From the NCBI GenBank assembly GCA_015259235.1, contig JABZGM010000099.1:1-7676 (forward strand): a stretch of 7,676 nt of DNA, read 5' to 3'. The stretch is from Alloprevotella sp. (GTDB taxonomy: Bacteria; Bacteroidota; Bacteroidia; Bacteroidales; Bacteroidaceae). A model generated the notes under the pieces. That model saw only the letters and a program-made list of their open reading frames with translations. It made no database searches and was not told the DNA's origin. The stretch's first letter is position 1; the number at the start of each line of letters is the position of its first letter. Below, piece after piece: positions 1 through 6,390 of this stretch. The position numbers were made by a program, and so were the translations under genes.

Positions 1-107
1 GCGCACGCGTGAAGAGGACGATTGAAAGCCTTTTTAACAGTGGGTGATTTCGCTCGTTGGGAGAAGTTTGTTGGCGATGCTGCTGTCTCCTCCTCCGCGT
101 CTAAAAG

Positions 108-210
108 AAAACTCCCATGTTCTTTGAAAAAACTCCCATGTTTCTGGGAAAATCTCTCACGTTTTTGGAAAAACTTCCCACGTTTTTCAGAAATCGTCCG
201 ACGTTTTTAC
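108..210. repeat. Five-copy degenerate tandem repeat, exact 21-bp period
   Basis: Five successive units follow a pattern close to AAAAACTCCCAYGTTTTTGG. The central G of the CAYG/CACG core falls at 119, 140, 161, 182 and 203, so the period is exactly 21 bp although the units have diverged. Most units are imperfect palindromes: AAAAAC and GTTTTT flank a short TTCCCAC-like centre, best seen in unit 4 (169-187). The array lies upstream of the promoter element at 244. The forward reading frame through it stays open because 21 is a multiple of three, giving a heptad-like peptide that I regard as a by-product of the repeat. The role is unknown. Protein binding at two-helical-turn spacing or plain slippage-driven expansion are both possible. 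Confidence 0.85.
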
Positions 211-243
211 GCGTTATGCCTGCCATGGCTCGTAAATTTTCGT

Positions 244-251
244 TATCTTTG
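244..251 (+). promoter_or_regulatory. Bacteroidota-type -7 promoter element
   Basis: TATCTTTG matches the Bacteroidota -7 consensus TAnnTTTG recognised by the primary sigma factor, and it is followed by CA, as is common in these promoters. The usual distance would place the transcription start near 256-260. I see no good TTTG -33 element 19-21 bases upstream, so this call rests on the -7 box and its position ahead of the transferase gene at 457. It would drive the transferase and the coupled phosphoesterase. Confidence 0.5.
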
Positions 252-456
252 CATGTTGGAAAGATGTGTGCTTGCTCGTGAAAAAAGCCAGCTTGCGTCT
301 ATTCCCTGCAATGTGCTGTGTGAGTAGGCTTTCCCTTCTGCTAGAAGAGGGCGGGTCCTGCCACTCAAGAATACATTGAAAACAGATAAAATGTGGACGA
401 GAGACATGGTGGAATCGCCATTTCCCCCTCATCCCTCGAATAATCCAAATGCGGAT
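252..456 (+). other. Probable 5' leader without a convincing gene
   Basis: About 200 nt separate the promoter element from the preferred start at 457. Two small back-to-back hairpins can be drawn: CTTCT (335-339) with AGAAG (343-347), and GGCGG (350-354) with CTGCC (358-362, one G-T pair). Neither is followed by a U tract, so they are not a canonical terminator. I recognise no riboswitch. In-frame alternative starts for the downstream gene lie at 376 (TTG), 391 (ATG) and 406 (ATG). The one at 391 has the A-rich upstream context typical of Bacteroidota starts, so the true leader may end there. Confidence 0.35.
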
Positions 457-2268
457 ATGAAACAGATAAAACTCCGAAAAGGAATTTATTCCTCCCCACT
501 CGCTTTTGTGTGCAATATACTGTTGGTTTACGTGTTGTACACCGTGAGTCGTTTGGTCTTCTTATGGAGTAATTGGGAGAGCTTTGCCACTGGTTTTGAC
601 AAATTGGAACTCAACCAGCTGATTGTTGGTTCACTCATGTTCGACACTTCTGCCATCCTCTATACCAATGCCCTATATGCGTTGCTCCTCCTCCTGCCAC
701 TGCACTACAAAGAGCGCGGACCCTGGAAGCGTGTGGCAAAATGGGTGTTTGTCGTGGTCAATGGTTTGTGCATCACCATGAACCTTGCCGATGTGGTCTA
801 TTTCCGATTTACTGGTCGTCGCACCACAACGAGTGTTTTCCAAGAATTTAGTCATGAAGGCAACCTCTTTTCCATCGTAGGAAAGGAAGTGGCACACCAT
901 CCTTTTCTTCTTTTGTTGGGCATCGTGCTTATCGCCCTCTTGTGGGTGTTGTATGTAGAGCCGCGTGCCTATCGTCCGCAGTTGCGTCCGCGTTGGAAAT
1001 ACTATGTGGTACAGGTTGTGGCGTTGGGTGTCTTTGTGCCCCTCTGCATCGGGGGGATGCGTGGCGGATTCACCACGGCTGTGCGCCCCATCACACTGAG
1101 CAACGCCAATCAATATGTGAACCAACCAGCGGAAGCGGCTTTGGTGCTCAACACGCCCTTCTCGCTGTTGCGCACGCTCACCAAGAAGTCTTTTGAAAAT
1201 CCTAAATACTTCACGGCTGAAGAGTTGGATCAAATCTATTCGCCGCTCCATACCCCTCGCGCAGGACAAGGAGAGATGTTGCGCAAAAATGTGGTGGTGC
1301 TTATCCTCGAGAGTTTCGGACAGGAGTTCGTGGGCGCGCTCAATAAAGACTTAGAGGGTGGAAAATATAAAGGTGCCACCCCCTTTCTCGATTCTCTCAT
1401 CGCGGTGAGTACCACCTACGAACAGTCGTTTGCCAACGGGCGAAAGAGCATCGATGGCATGCCTTCGGTGCTTTCGAGCATCCCGATGTTTGTAGAACCC
1501 TTCTTCCTCACTCCGGCTTCGCTCAATCATTTGAGCGGATTGGCAGGAGAACTCAACAAGGAGAGTTATTACACGGCGTTTTTCCACGGAGCTGCCAATG
1601 GGTCAATGGGCTTTCAAGCCTTTGCTAAGTCCACTGGATTCAAAGACTATTTCGGTCGCACCGAGTTTAACGAAGACAAGCGTTTCCGTGGTGATGAAGA
1701 TTTCGACGGCACTTGGGCTATTTGGGACGAACCCTTCCTGCAATACTATGCGACGAAGATGAATGAGATGCGCGAACCCTTCATGACTGCTGTGTTCACG
1801 GCTTCTTCACACGCCCCCTTCAAAGTGCCTGAGCAGTATGAGCGCCAGTTTCCCGATGAAGGACCGACGGTGCTTCACCGCTGCGTGAAATATAGCGACA
1901 TGGCGTTGCGCAAATTTTTCGCCAAAGCGCGCACAATGCCTTGGTATAAGAACACGATTTTCGTGCTCACTGCCGACCACACAAGCCTCTCGAGCCACCC
2001 AGAATACGGTACTCCCGTAGGTACCTTCCGTGTGCCCATCATCTTCTTTGATCCATCGGGGCAGATGCCAGCAGGACGCAAGCCGGGTATAGCGAAACAG
2101 ATAGATATTATGCCCACCATTTTGGGCTATCTGCGCTATCCTCATCCCTACATTGCTTTTGGCAACGACCTCACACAGGTGGCAGCGACCGACAATTATG
2201 AAGTGGCTTACCTCAATGGTGTCTATCTCTTCGTGCAAGGCAATGAAGTGCTCCTCTTCGATGGGTAG
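457..2268 (+). CDS. LTA synthase-family membrane phosphotransferase, cut by an in-frame TAG
   Basis: The 603-residue product has about five N-terminal membrane helices (roughly residues 13-36, 52-80, 93-115, 147-167 and 182-201) and an alkaline-phosphatase/sulfatase-superfamily catalytic domain outside the membrane. Expected active-site residues are visible by analogy with LtaS: E285 in LESFG, the presumed nucleophile S331 in GRKSIDG, H452 in SSHAPF, and D507-H508 in TADHTS. Family members move phosphoglycerol or phosphoethanolamine from phospholipid onto a glycan or lipid. In a Gram-negative organism LPS or a periplasmic glycan is a likelier acceptor than teichoic acid, but the substrate cannot be read from sequence. 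I chose the ATG at 457 because it puts the first helix near the N terminus; ATG 391 would add 22 polar residues. The TAG at 2266-2268 interrupts the frame: 52 family-like codons follow, ending at TAA 2425-2427. All catalytic residues lie before the stop, so the truncated protein might still work. Confidence 0.88.
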   Translation: MKQIKLRKGIYSSPLAFVCNILLVYVLYTVSRLVFLWSNWESFATGFDKLELNQLIVGSLMFDTSAILYTNALYALLLLLPLHYKERGPWKRVAKWVFVVVNGLCITMNLADVVYFRFTGRRTTTSVFQEFSHEGNLFSIVGKEVAHHPFLLLLGIVLIALLWVLYVEPRAYRPQLRPRWKYYVVQVVALGVFVPLCIGGMRGGFTTAVRPITLSNANQYVNQPAEAALVLNTPFSLLRTLTKKSFENPKYFTAEELDQIYSPLHTPRAGQGEMLRKNVVVLILESFGQEFVGALNKDLEGGKYKGATPFLDSLIAVSTTYEQSFANGRKSIDGMPSVLSSIPMFVEPFFLTPASLNHLSGLAGELNKESYYTAFFHGAANGSMGFQAFAKSTGFKDYFGRTEFNEDKRFRGDEDFDGTWAIWDEPFLQYYATKMNEMREPFMTAVFTASSHAPFKVPEQYERQFPDEGPTVLHRCVKYSDMALRKFFAKARTMPWYKNTIFVLTADHTSLSSHPEYGTPVGTFRVPIIFFDPSGQMPAGRKPGIAKQIDIMPTILGYLRYPHPYIAFGNDLTQVAATDNYEVAYLNGVYLFVQGNEVLLFDG

Positions 2269-2427
2269 AAAGTGACCGGTTTGTATGATTATAAGCACGA
2301 TGTGATGATGCAGCACAACTTGATGGGCAAGTCGCCTCGACAAGGGGAGATGGAACGCAAGTTGAAAGCCATCATCCAGTCGTATATGTCGCGTATGATC
2401 AGCGACGAAGTCACGATTAAAAAATAA
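2269..2427 (+). pseudogene. C-terminal remnant of the LTA synthase-family gene beyond the TAG
   Basis: Read in the frame of the upstream gene, this segment encodes 52 residues beginning KVTGLYDYKHD and ending SDEVTIKK, closed by TAA at 2425-2427. The GLYDYKxD stretch and the charged helical tail (residues RKLKAIIQSYMSRM) are what one expects at the C terminus of this family directly after the ...LLFDG that precedes the TAG. The TAA lies one base before the next gene's ATG at 2429, which suggests this was the original end. A single base change (for example CAG or AAG to TAG) explains the break. Sequencing error or readthrough are alternatives. Confidence 0.8.
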
Positions 2428-2428
2428 T

Positions 2429-3814
2429 ATGAGTTGTCCCATGACGTTGAAAAAGAAAATAACACTAGGTAGTTTAGCACTCCTCTTGGTGGGACTCACG
2501 GTGCTCGCCATCGTGCGTTGGGAGGCATGGTTTGGCAATCCCCCCGAAGCTCCTTATGTGCCGAAAGCAGAACCCACGCGCGTGCTCCTCACCTTCGGTG
2601 ATGATGGCGAGATGTCGCGCAACGTGAGTTGGATGTGTGACACTGCGATTCATGAAGCTCACCTAGAACTCTTGCCCGATGGCACTGATCACCCCATCTG
2701 TGTGAAGGCAGAAGGGGAAATCTTCGAGTCGCGCAGTGGCAAAGCCGCCTATTATGTGGCGCGTTTGAAGCAGTTGCAAGACGGTTTGTGCTATCGCTAT
2801 CGCGCGGTGACCAATGGCAAAGCGTCCCCTTGGTATGAGTTTAGGGTGACAGATCCAGCGGTGAAGAAAGATGTGTCGTTTCTCTTCTTCGGCGATGTGC
2901 AAGATAGCCTCAACGGGGTGAGCAATCGCTACATCAGTAAGGCTTGGGCGGAGCATCCAGCTTCAGATTTCGTTGTTTTTGGCGGAGATTTGACCGAACG
3001 TCCCACCGATGCTTACTGGGAGGAGACTTTTCGCAGCATCAATGGCGTGGCTCAGACCATTCCGGTGCTTTGTGCAACGGGAAATCACGAATATCTCAAA
3101 TATCCCATCCGCAAGTTGGAGCGTCGCTTCTCACTGGTATTTTCTTATTTCCTCAAATCGATGGAAGGCGAAAATCAAGTGTACACCCTCCGCTATGGAG
3201 ATGTGCAGTTGTTTTTGCTCGACTCCAATCGAGAGTGGCCCTACTTGGCGGAACAAGCCACGTGGTTGCGCAAAAAACTCGCAGAGAGCACAGCGCGCTG
3301 GAAGGTGGTGGTGCTGCACCATCCCATCTATTCCATCAAATCTAAAATGAACGATTTGCTCCAACGCTGGGAATTTGCTAGTTTGCTGAATGAAAATGTG
3401 GACTTGGTGCTGCAGGGACACGAACATGCCTATGCGCGCATGACGCAATGGGAAGGAGGCAAGCGCATTCCTCCCATCTACACCGTGAGTCACTGTTCTC
3501 CAAAGTTTTATCGGGTGCAATTTGACGATCGCTTCGACCGTTTCTGCACGGGAACACAGATTTATCAACATATCGCCCTCCACGGCGACACACTCTCGAT
3601 GAATGCCTACGATGCGCGTACGGGAAAACTCTATGACCGTGTGGATTTGGTCAAGGGGATGCACGATCATCCCACTATTATCGACCGCGGAAAGGATATT
3701 CCCGAAATTTTGGATTTCACACCGAGACCCGGAAATAAGAAAGATGCAGCCTTTGCCGAACGCATCCGTGCGTATAAGGCAAAAAAAAGGATTAAAACCA
3801 AAATCGGTCAATAG
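2429..3814 (+). CDS. Purple-acid-phosphatase-like metallophosphoesterase, N-terminal membrane anchor
   Basis: The 461-residue protein has a short basic N terminus and one hydrophobic segment (about 12-30), a signal anchor or uncleaved signal peptide, so it should act in the periplasm. Residues about 49-140 resemble the fibronectin-like N-terminal domain of purple acid phosphatases. The metallophosphoesterase core follows: GDVQ (155-158, D156), GGDLTE (185-190, D187), GNHE (218-221), LHHP (296-299, H297) and GHEH (330-333). The GDxxY tyrosine of true purple acid phosphatases is replaced (GDLTE), so a non-purple two-metal site is expected. The substrate is unknown. The ATG at 2429 is one base after the older stop of the transferase gene, implying translational coupling; ATG 2441 is an in-frame alternative closer to the basic segment. 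The last six codons, including the TAG, fall inside the left arm of an inverted repeat, so the native C terminus may have been altered. Confidence 0.88.
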   Translation: MSCPMTLKKKITLGSLALLLVGLTVLAIVRWEAWFGNPPEAPYVPKAEPTRVLLTFGDDGEMSRNVSWMCDTAIHEAHLELLPDGTDHPICVKAEGEIFESRSGKAAYYVARLKQLQDGLCYRYRAVTNGKASPWYEFRVTDPAVKKDVSFLFFGDVQDSLNGVSNRYISKAWAEHPASDFVVFGGDLTERPTDAYWEETFRSINGVAQTIPVLCATGNHEYLKYPIRKLERRFSLVFSYFLKSMEGENQVYTLRYGDVQLFLLDSNREWPYLAEQATWLRKKLAESTARWKVVVLHHPIYSIKSKMNDLLQRWEFASLLNENVDLVLQGHEHAYARMTQWEGGKRIPPIYTVSHCSPKFYRVQFDDRFDRFCTGTQIYQHIALHGDTLSMNAYDARTGKLYDRVDLVKGMHDHPTIIDRGKDIPEILDFTPRPGNKKDAAFAERIRAYKAKKRIKTKIGQ

Positions 3815-3987
3815 ATCGTTTTAGTACGACTCGTGATTGAAAAGATTATTTCCTGTCCTCTTTCATTTTCTTGTTGACATATTTTCTTTCGTTCTCCCCG
3901 TAGCCCGCTACGCCTTCGAACTCACGGTAAACCATCTGCTCAACAATCTAATGAAATCTGTTCAGGATCTAATGACCGATTTGGGTT
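3796..3987. repeat. MITE-like segment with 22-nt terminal inverted repeats
   Basis: The left arm (3796-3817) and the reverse complement of the right arm (3966-3987) match at 20 of 22 positions, sharing AAATCGGTCA and TAGATC. The enclosed 148 nt hold a small perfect hairpin (CGTAG/CTACG, 3899-3912) and a 29-codon minus-strand frame at 3846-3935. There is no transposase, so if mobile the element would be non-autonomous. TTAA occurs beside both arms (3792-3795 and 3986-3989), but I cannot show a convincing target duplication. The left arm supplies the phosphoesterase stop codon. The element fills nearly all the gap between the phosphoesterase and the next gene. A long regulatory stem-loop is the alternative explanation. 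Confidence 0.5.
3934..3975 (+). repeat. Two adjacent imperfect direct repeats
   Basis: Two copies of ATCTGYTCA followed by ATCTAATGA lie side by side, at 3934-3954 (spacer ACA) and 3956-3975 (spacer GG). The second copy runs into the right arm of the inverted repeat. They may be subterminal repeats of the MITE-like element or a binding site. They sit 34-75 nt upstream of the glycosyltransferase start at 4009. Confidence 0.6.
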
Positions 3988-4008
3988 AAATAATACGACG
4001 ATTTCACT

Positions 4009-4722
4009 ATGAAGTGTCTACATATCATCACTCCCGTCAAGGATAGTATCGACAGCACGCTCGAAACCATGCGTGCGGTGCTGGATAGTGCTTTGACGAT
4101 GCCTTACACCTACACCATCTACAACGACAATTCGACGCCCGAAAACACTGCGCGCCTCCATGCTGAGGCGGAGAAAATGGGCGTGAAGGTGGTGGATTTG
4201 TCGGATTTGACGGATCATCCTTCTCCCAATTATCTCTTTGTCTTGCGTCGTTGCCAACAAGAATGTTTGGCTGCCGATGCGGGTTTGCTCATCGTGGAGA
4301 GTGATGTTACCGTGAAACGCGACACCTTGCAAGGCTTGGCAGACGGAGCTTTGGCACGAGAGGATTGTGGCATCGCAGCTGCTGTGACGGTGGATGAAAC
4401 GGAACAGGTGAATTATCCCTATCTTTATGCCAAAGGTTGGAATGGGGTGGTGGACTCTCGCAAGCACTGCTCGTTTTGCTGTTCACTGCTCACTCCGAAA
4501 CTGTTGGCTGCCTTTGACTTCCAGCAACTGGACGACACGAAAAACTGGTTTGATGTGACGATTTCGCATGAGAGTTTGGCGGCTAAGCTCCACAATTATC
4601 TCTTTTGCCATCTCACCGTGTTGCATCGCCCTCACGGCAGTCGTCCGTGGAAACAACTGAAATATAAGAATCCACTCAAATACTACTGGATTAAATGGAC
4701 GAAGGGATTCGACAAGATTTAA
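4009..4722 (+). CDS. Small GT-A-type glycosyltransferase (family 2-like)
   Basis: This 237-residue soluble protein starts with a beta-strand (LHIITPVKD) and has YNDNSTPENT at 38-47, which resembles the nucleotide-binding DNxSxDxT region of family 2 glycosyltransferases. LIVESDV (94-100) is probably the DxD-like metal site, with ESD in place of DxD. A late histidine-rich segment (VLHRPHG, 204-210) and a basic tail (KQLKYKNPLKYYWIKWTK) could contact lipid-linked acceptor at the inner membrane. It is short for GT2 and lacks membrane helices. A cysteine cluster, CSFCC (154-158), is unusual but has no known meaning. Its last 28 nt overlap the next gene, so the two are probably translated together and act in the same LPS-core-like pathway. 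Donor and acceptor sugars cannot be assigned. Confidence 0.75.
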   Translation: MKCLHIITPVKDSIDSTLETMRAVLDSALTMPYTYTIYNDNSTPENTARLHAEAEKMGVKVVDLSDLTDHPSPNYLFVLRRCQQECLAADAGLLIVESDVTVKRDTLQGLADGALAREDCGIAAAVTVDETEQVNYPYLYAKGWNGVVDSRKHCSFCCSLLTPKLLAAFDFQQLDDTKNWFDVTISHESLAAKLHNYLFCHLTVLHRPHGSRPWKQLKYKNPLKYYWIKWTKGFDKI

Positions 4723-6245
4723 GGGCTACCGACCTGCCTTTGGTGTCGGTCGTTGTGCCCCTCTACAACATGGAAGAGTTTGTGGGCGACACTTTGCGCA
4801 GTGTGTTGGCATCGACTTATCGTCACCTCGAAGTTATCGTGGTGGATGATGGTTCTTCTGATGCTTCTGCCTCGATTGTGGCAGAAATCGCTGCGCAAGA
4901 TTCGCGTGTGACTTTGCTGCATCAAGAGAATGCGGGACCTTGCCGTGCTCGCAACAATGCGGTGGCAGCTTCACATGGACAATACATTCTCCCCGTAGAT
5001 GCCGATAATCTGCTAGCATCTCAGTTCATTGCGCAGGCAGTGCCCATCTTAGAGGCGCAACATAACGTGAAAGTAGTGTGCCCGACGATGGAATTCATCG
5101 GAGATAAGCAGGGACCGTGGCGACTTCCCGAATTTTCGCTCTCTCTCCTCGCTCGTCGCAACCACATCGACACTTGCGCGCTCTATCGCCGCACAGACTT
5201 CGACCGCATCGGTGGATATTGTGAAAGAATCATTGCGCGCGAAGATTGGGATTTCTGGATTTCTATGCTCAAAGATGGCGGAGAGGTGGTGCGACTGCCC
5301 GAAGTGGGGTGTTATTACCGCGTGCGCAAACAGTCGAAACGCATCAGAGACCGTAAACTCAAAGCGCATGTCACTGCTGTGCTCAATCAGCGACATGGGG
5401 CTTTCTTTGAGGAACAGCTCGGTGGTCCGCTGCGCAGGATGCGATCTTGGTCACGCTGGATCAACTTTCTCACGCGTCCGCTGCGCTATCGCAAAGTGGT
5501 GACCGCTCCTGCGATTACTCCCGAAGTGAAACGCTTCGTTCATCAACTGCCTTGGCGATTTGCTCATGAGGGGCGCGAGATTTTCAAAAATCGCAATGCC
5601 ATTCGTCAATACGAACTTGGAGAAGACTCTGTGGTGGTGAAACAATTCACGCTCCCCATCGCTTTTAATCGTGTGGTCTATCGTTGGTGGCGCAAGAGTA
5701 AGGCGCAACGCTCCTACGAATATGCTATGCAACTTCGTGCCCTTGGTGTGGGTTCTCCAGAACCTCTCGGTTTTTGCGACACGGGCTCGCTCTGCAAAAT
5801 CGGTTATTGCTATTATGCTTCGCGCACTTCTAAGTTGCGCTACGATTTCCGCGATGCCGTCAATGGTACGCAACCTGATGAAACGAAAATACTCCGCGCC
5901 CTCGCAGTCACCACAGCACGTATGCACGAAGGTGGCTTCTGGCACAAAGACTATTCAGGGGGTAACATACTTTGGGATCGTGTGGATGAAGCTGGAAACA
6001 CCATAGATTTTTCCTCAACGACGACGCAGACTTACACCATCGCCATAGAACTCATCGATCTCAATCGTATGCGATTGGGCAAGGTGCCTCTCGAATTGGG
6101 ATGTGCTGCCTTCGATCGCTTAGAACTAGAGCCACCACAGCAGCGAATCCTTGCAGAGGTGTATGCCGAAGTTCGAGAAATGGACATTGAGGCATGCTTT
6201 GAAAGCATCGTAGCAGCACGCAAGGCACGATTGGCAAAGGGCTAG
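4695..6245 (+). CDS. Bifunctional GT2 glycosyltransferase fused to Kdo/WaaP-family LPS kinase
   Basis: The 516-residue protein has two domains. Residues about 15-235 form a family 2 glycosyltransferase: VSVVVPLYN start, VDDGSSD (50-56), the VDADN metal site (D102, D104) and the acceptor-site ED at 183-184 (REDWDFW). Residues about 285-516 form a small-molecule-kinase fold of the KdkA/WaaP/InaA type: VVVKQF with lysine K316, RKSKAQRSYEYA with probable alpha-C glutamate E342, the catalytic loop HKDYSGGN (H417, D419, N424) and the metal-binding D455 in IDLNRM. Known relatives phosphorylate Kdo or heptose of the LPS inner core at the cytoplasmic face. The kinase half is close to the length of a stand-alone enzyme and keeps its key residues, so it looks active. 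The fusion suggests one polypeptide adds a sugar and phosphorylates the core. ATG 4695 gives only a short lead into the first strand and overlaps the preceding gene by 28 nt, consistent with coupled translation. Confidence 0.88.
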   Translation: MDEGIRQDLRATDLPLVSVVVPLYNMEEFVGDTLRSVLASTYRHLEVIVVDDGSSDASASIVAEIAAQDSRVTLLHQENAGPCRARNNAVAASHGQYILPVDADNLLASQFIAQAVPILEAQHNVKVVCPTMEFIGDKQGPWRLPEFSLSLLARRNHIDTCALYRRTDFDRIGGYCERIIAREDWDFWISMLKDGGEVVRLPEVGCYYRVRKQSKRIRDRKLKAHVTAVLNQRHGAFFEEQLGGPLRRMRSWSRWINFLTRPLRYRKVVTAPAITPEVKRFVHQLPWRFAHEGREIFKNRNAIRQYELGEDSVVVKQFTLPIAFNRVVYRWWRKSKAQRSYEYAMQLRALGVGSPEPLGFCDTGSLCKIGYCYYASRTSKLRYDFRDAVNGTQPDETKILRALAVTTARMHEGGFWHKDYSGGNILWDRVDEAGNTIDFSSTTTQTYTIAIELIDLNRMRLGKVPLELGCAAFDRLELEPPQQRILAEVYAEVREMDIEACFESIVAARKARLAKG

Positions 6246-6331
6246 TTCATCTCAATATCTTCGCCCTTCTCGTAGCTGCCGCAGCGAAGTTGTCCAGTCT
6301 GCTGCTCGGTTGAGCCTATAACAAAAAATGC

Positions 6332-6354
6332 CGACACCTTTATTCAAAGTGTCG
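6332..6354. other. Stem-loop upstream of the fucosyltransferase gene
   Basis: CGACACCTTT (6332-6341) pairs with AAAGTGTCG (6346-6354), giving nine pairs with one bulged C and an ATTC loop. No U tract follows, so it is not a standard intrinsic terminator. The hairpin begins just after an alternative ATG at 6328 and ends 36 nt before the preferred start at 6391. It could affect ribosome access or mRNA stability between the kinase fusion gene and the fucosyltransferase gene. Confidence 0.45.
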
Positions 6355-6390
6355 ACACTAGATTCTAGATCTTTCACTACTACACTGCCT

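Noticed and set aside
1..47. Possible tails of an upstream gene: frame 2 ending ...RTREEDD at 25, or frame 3 ending ...TIESLFNSG at 47
   Set aside because: Both are too short to choose between or to assign; the window edge cuts off any evidence.
108..210. CRISPR array
   Set aside because: The units are contiguous, degenerate and only 21 bp long, with no spacers or cas genes.
22..327. 101-codon forward frame starting at TTG, with a heptad-like peptide
   Set aside because: It is kept open mainly by the 21-bp repeat, starts at TTG, spans the promoter element and resembles no family I know.
253..327. 24-codon ORF from ATG 253 in the leader
   Set aside because: The ATG lies at or before the expected transcription start, and the peptide shows no recognisable feature.
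2266..2268. TAG as reassigned glutamine or pyrrolysine
   Set aside because: Three other genes here end in TAG with no homologous continuation, so a general code change is not supported; I see no pyrrolysine context.
1807..2538. Long minus-strand frame (243 codons) opposite the transferase gene
   Set aside because: It lies opposite strongly supported coding sequence and is histidine/isoleucine-rich as expected of an antisense shadow.
3131..3811. Long minus-strand frame (226 codons) opposite the phosphoesterase gene
   Set aside because: It is antisense to conserved phosphoesterase motifs and shows no family motifs of its own.
3874..3900. TTGACA at 3874-3879 as a sigma70-type -35 box for the glycosyltransferase at 4009
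   Set aside because: Bacteroidota promoters use a different consensus, and no TAnnTTTG box follows at the right distance; it also lies inside the inverted-repeat element.
3899..3912. CGTAG/CTACG hairpin as an intrinsic terminator of the phosphoesterase gene
   Set aside because: The stem is only five pairs and there is no following T tract.
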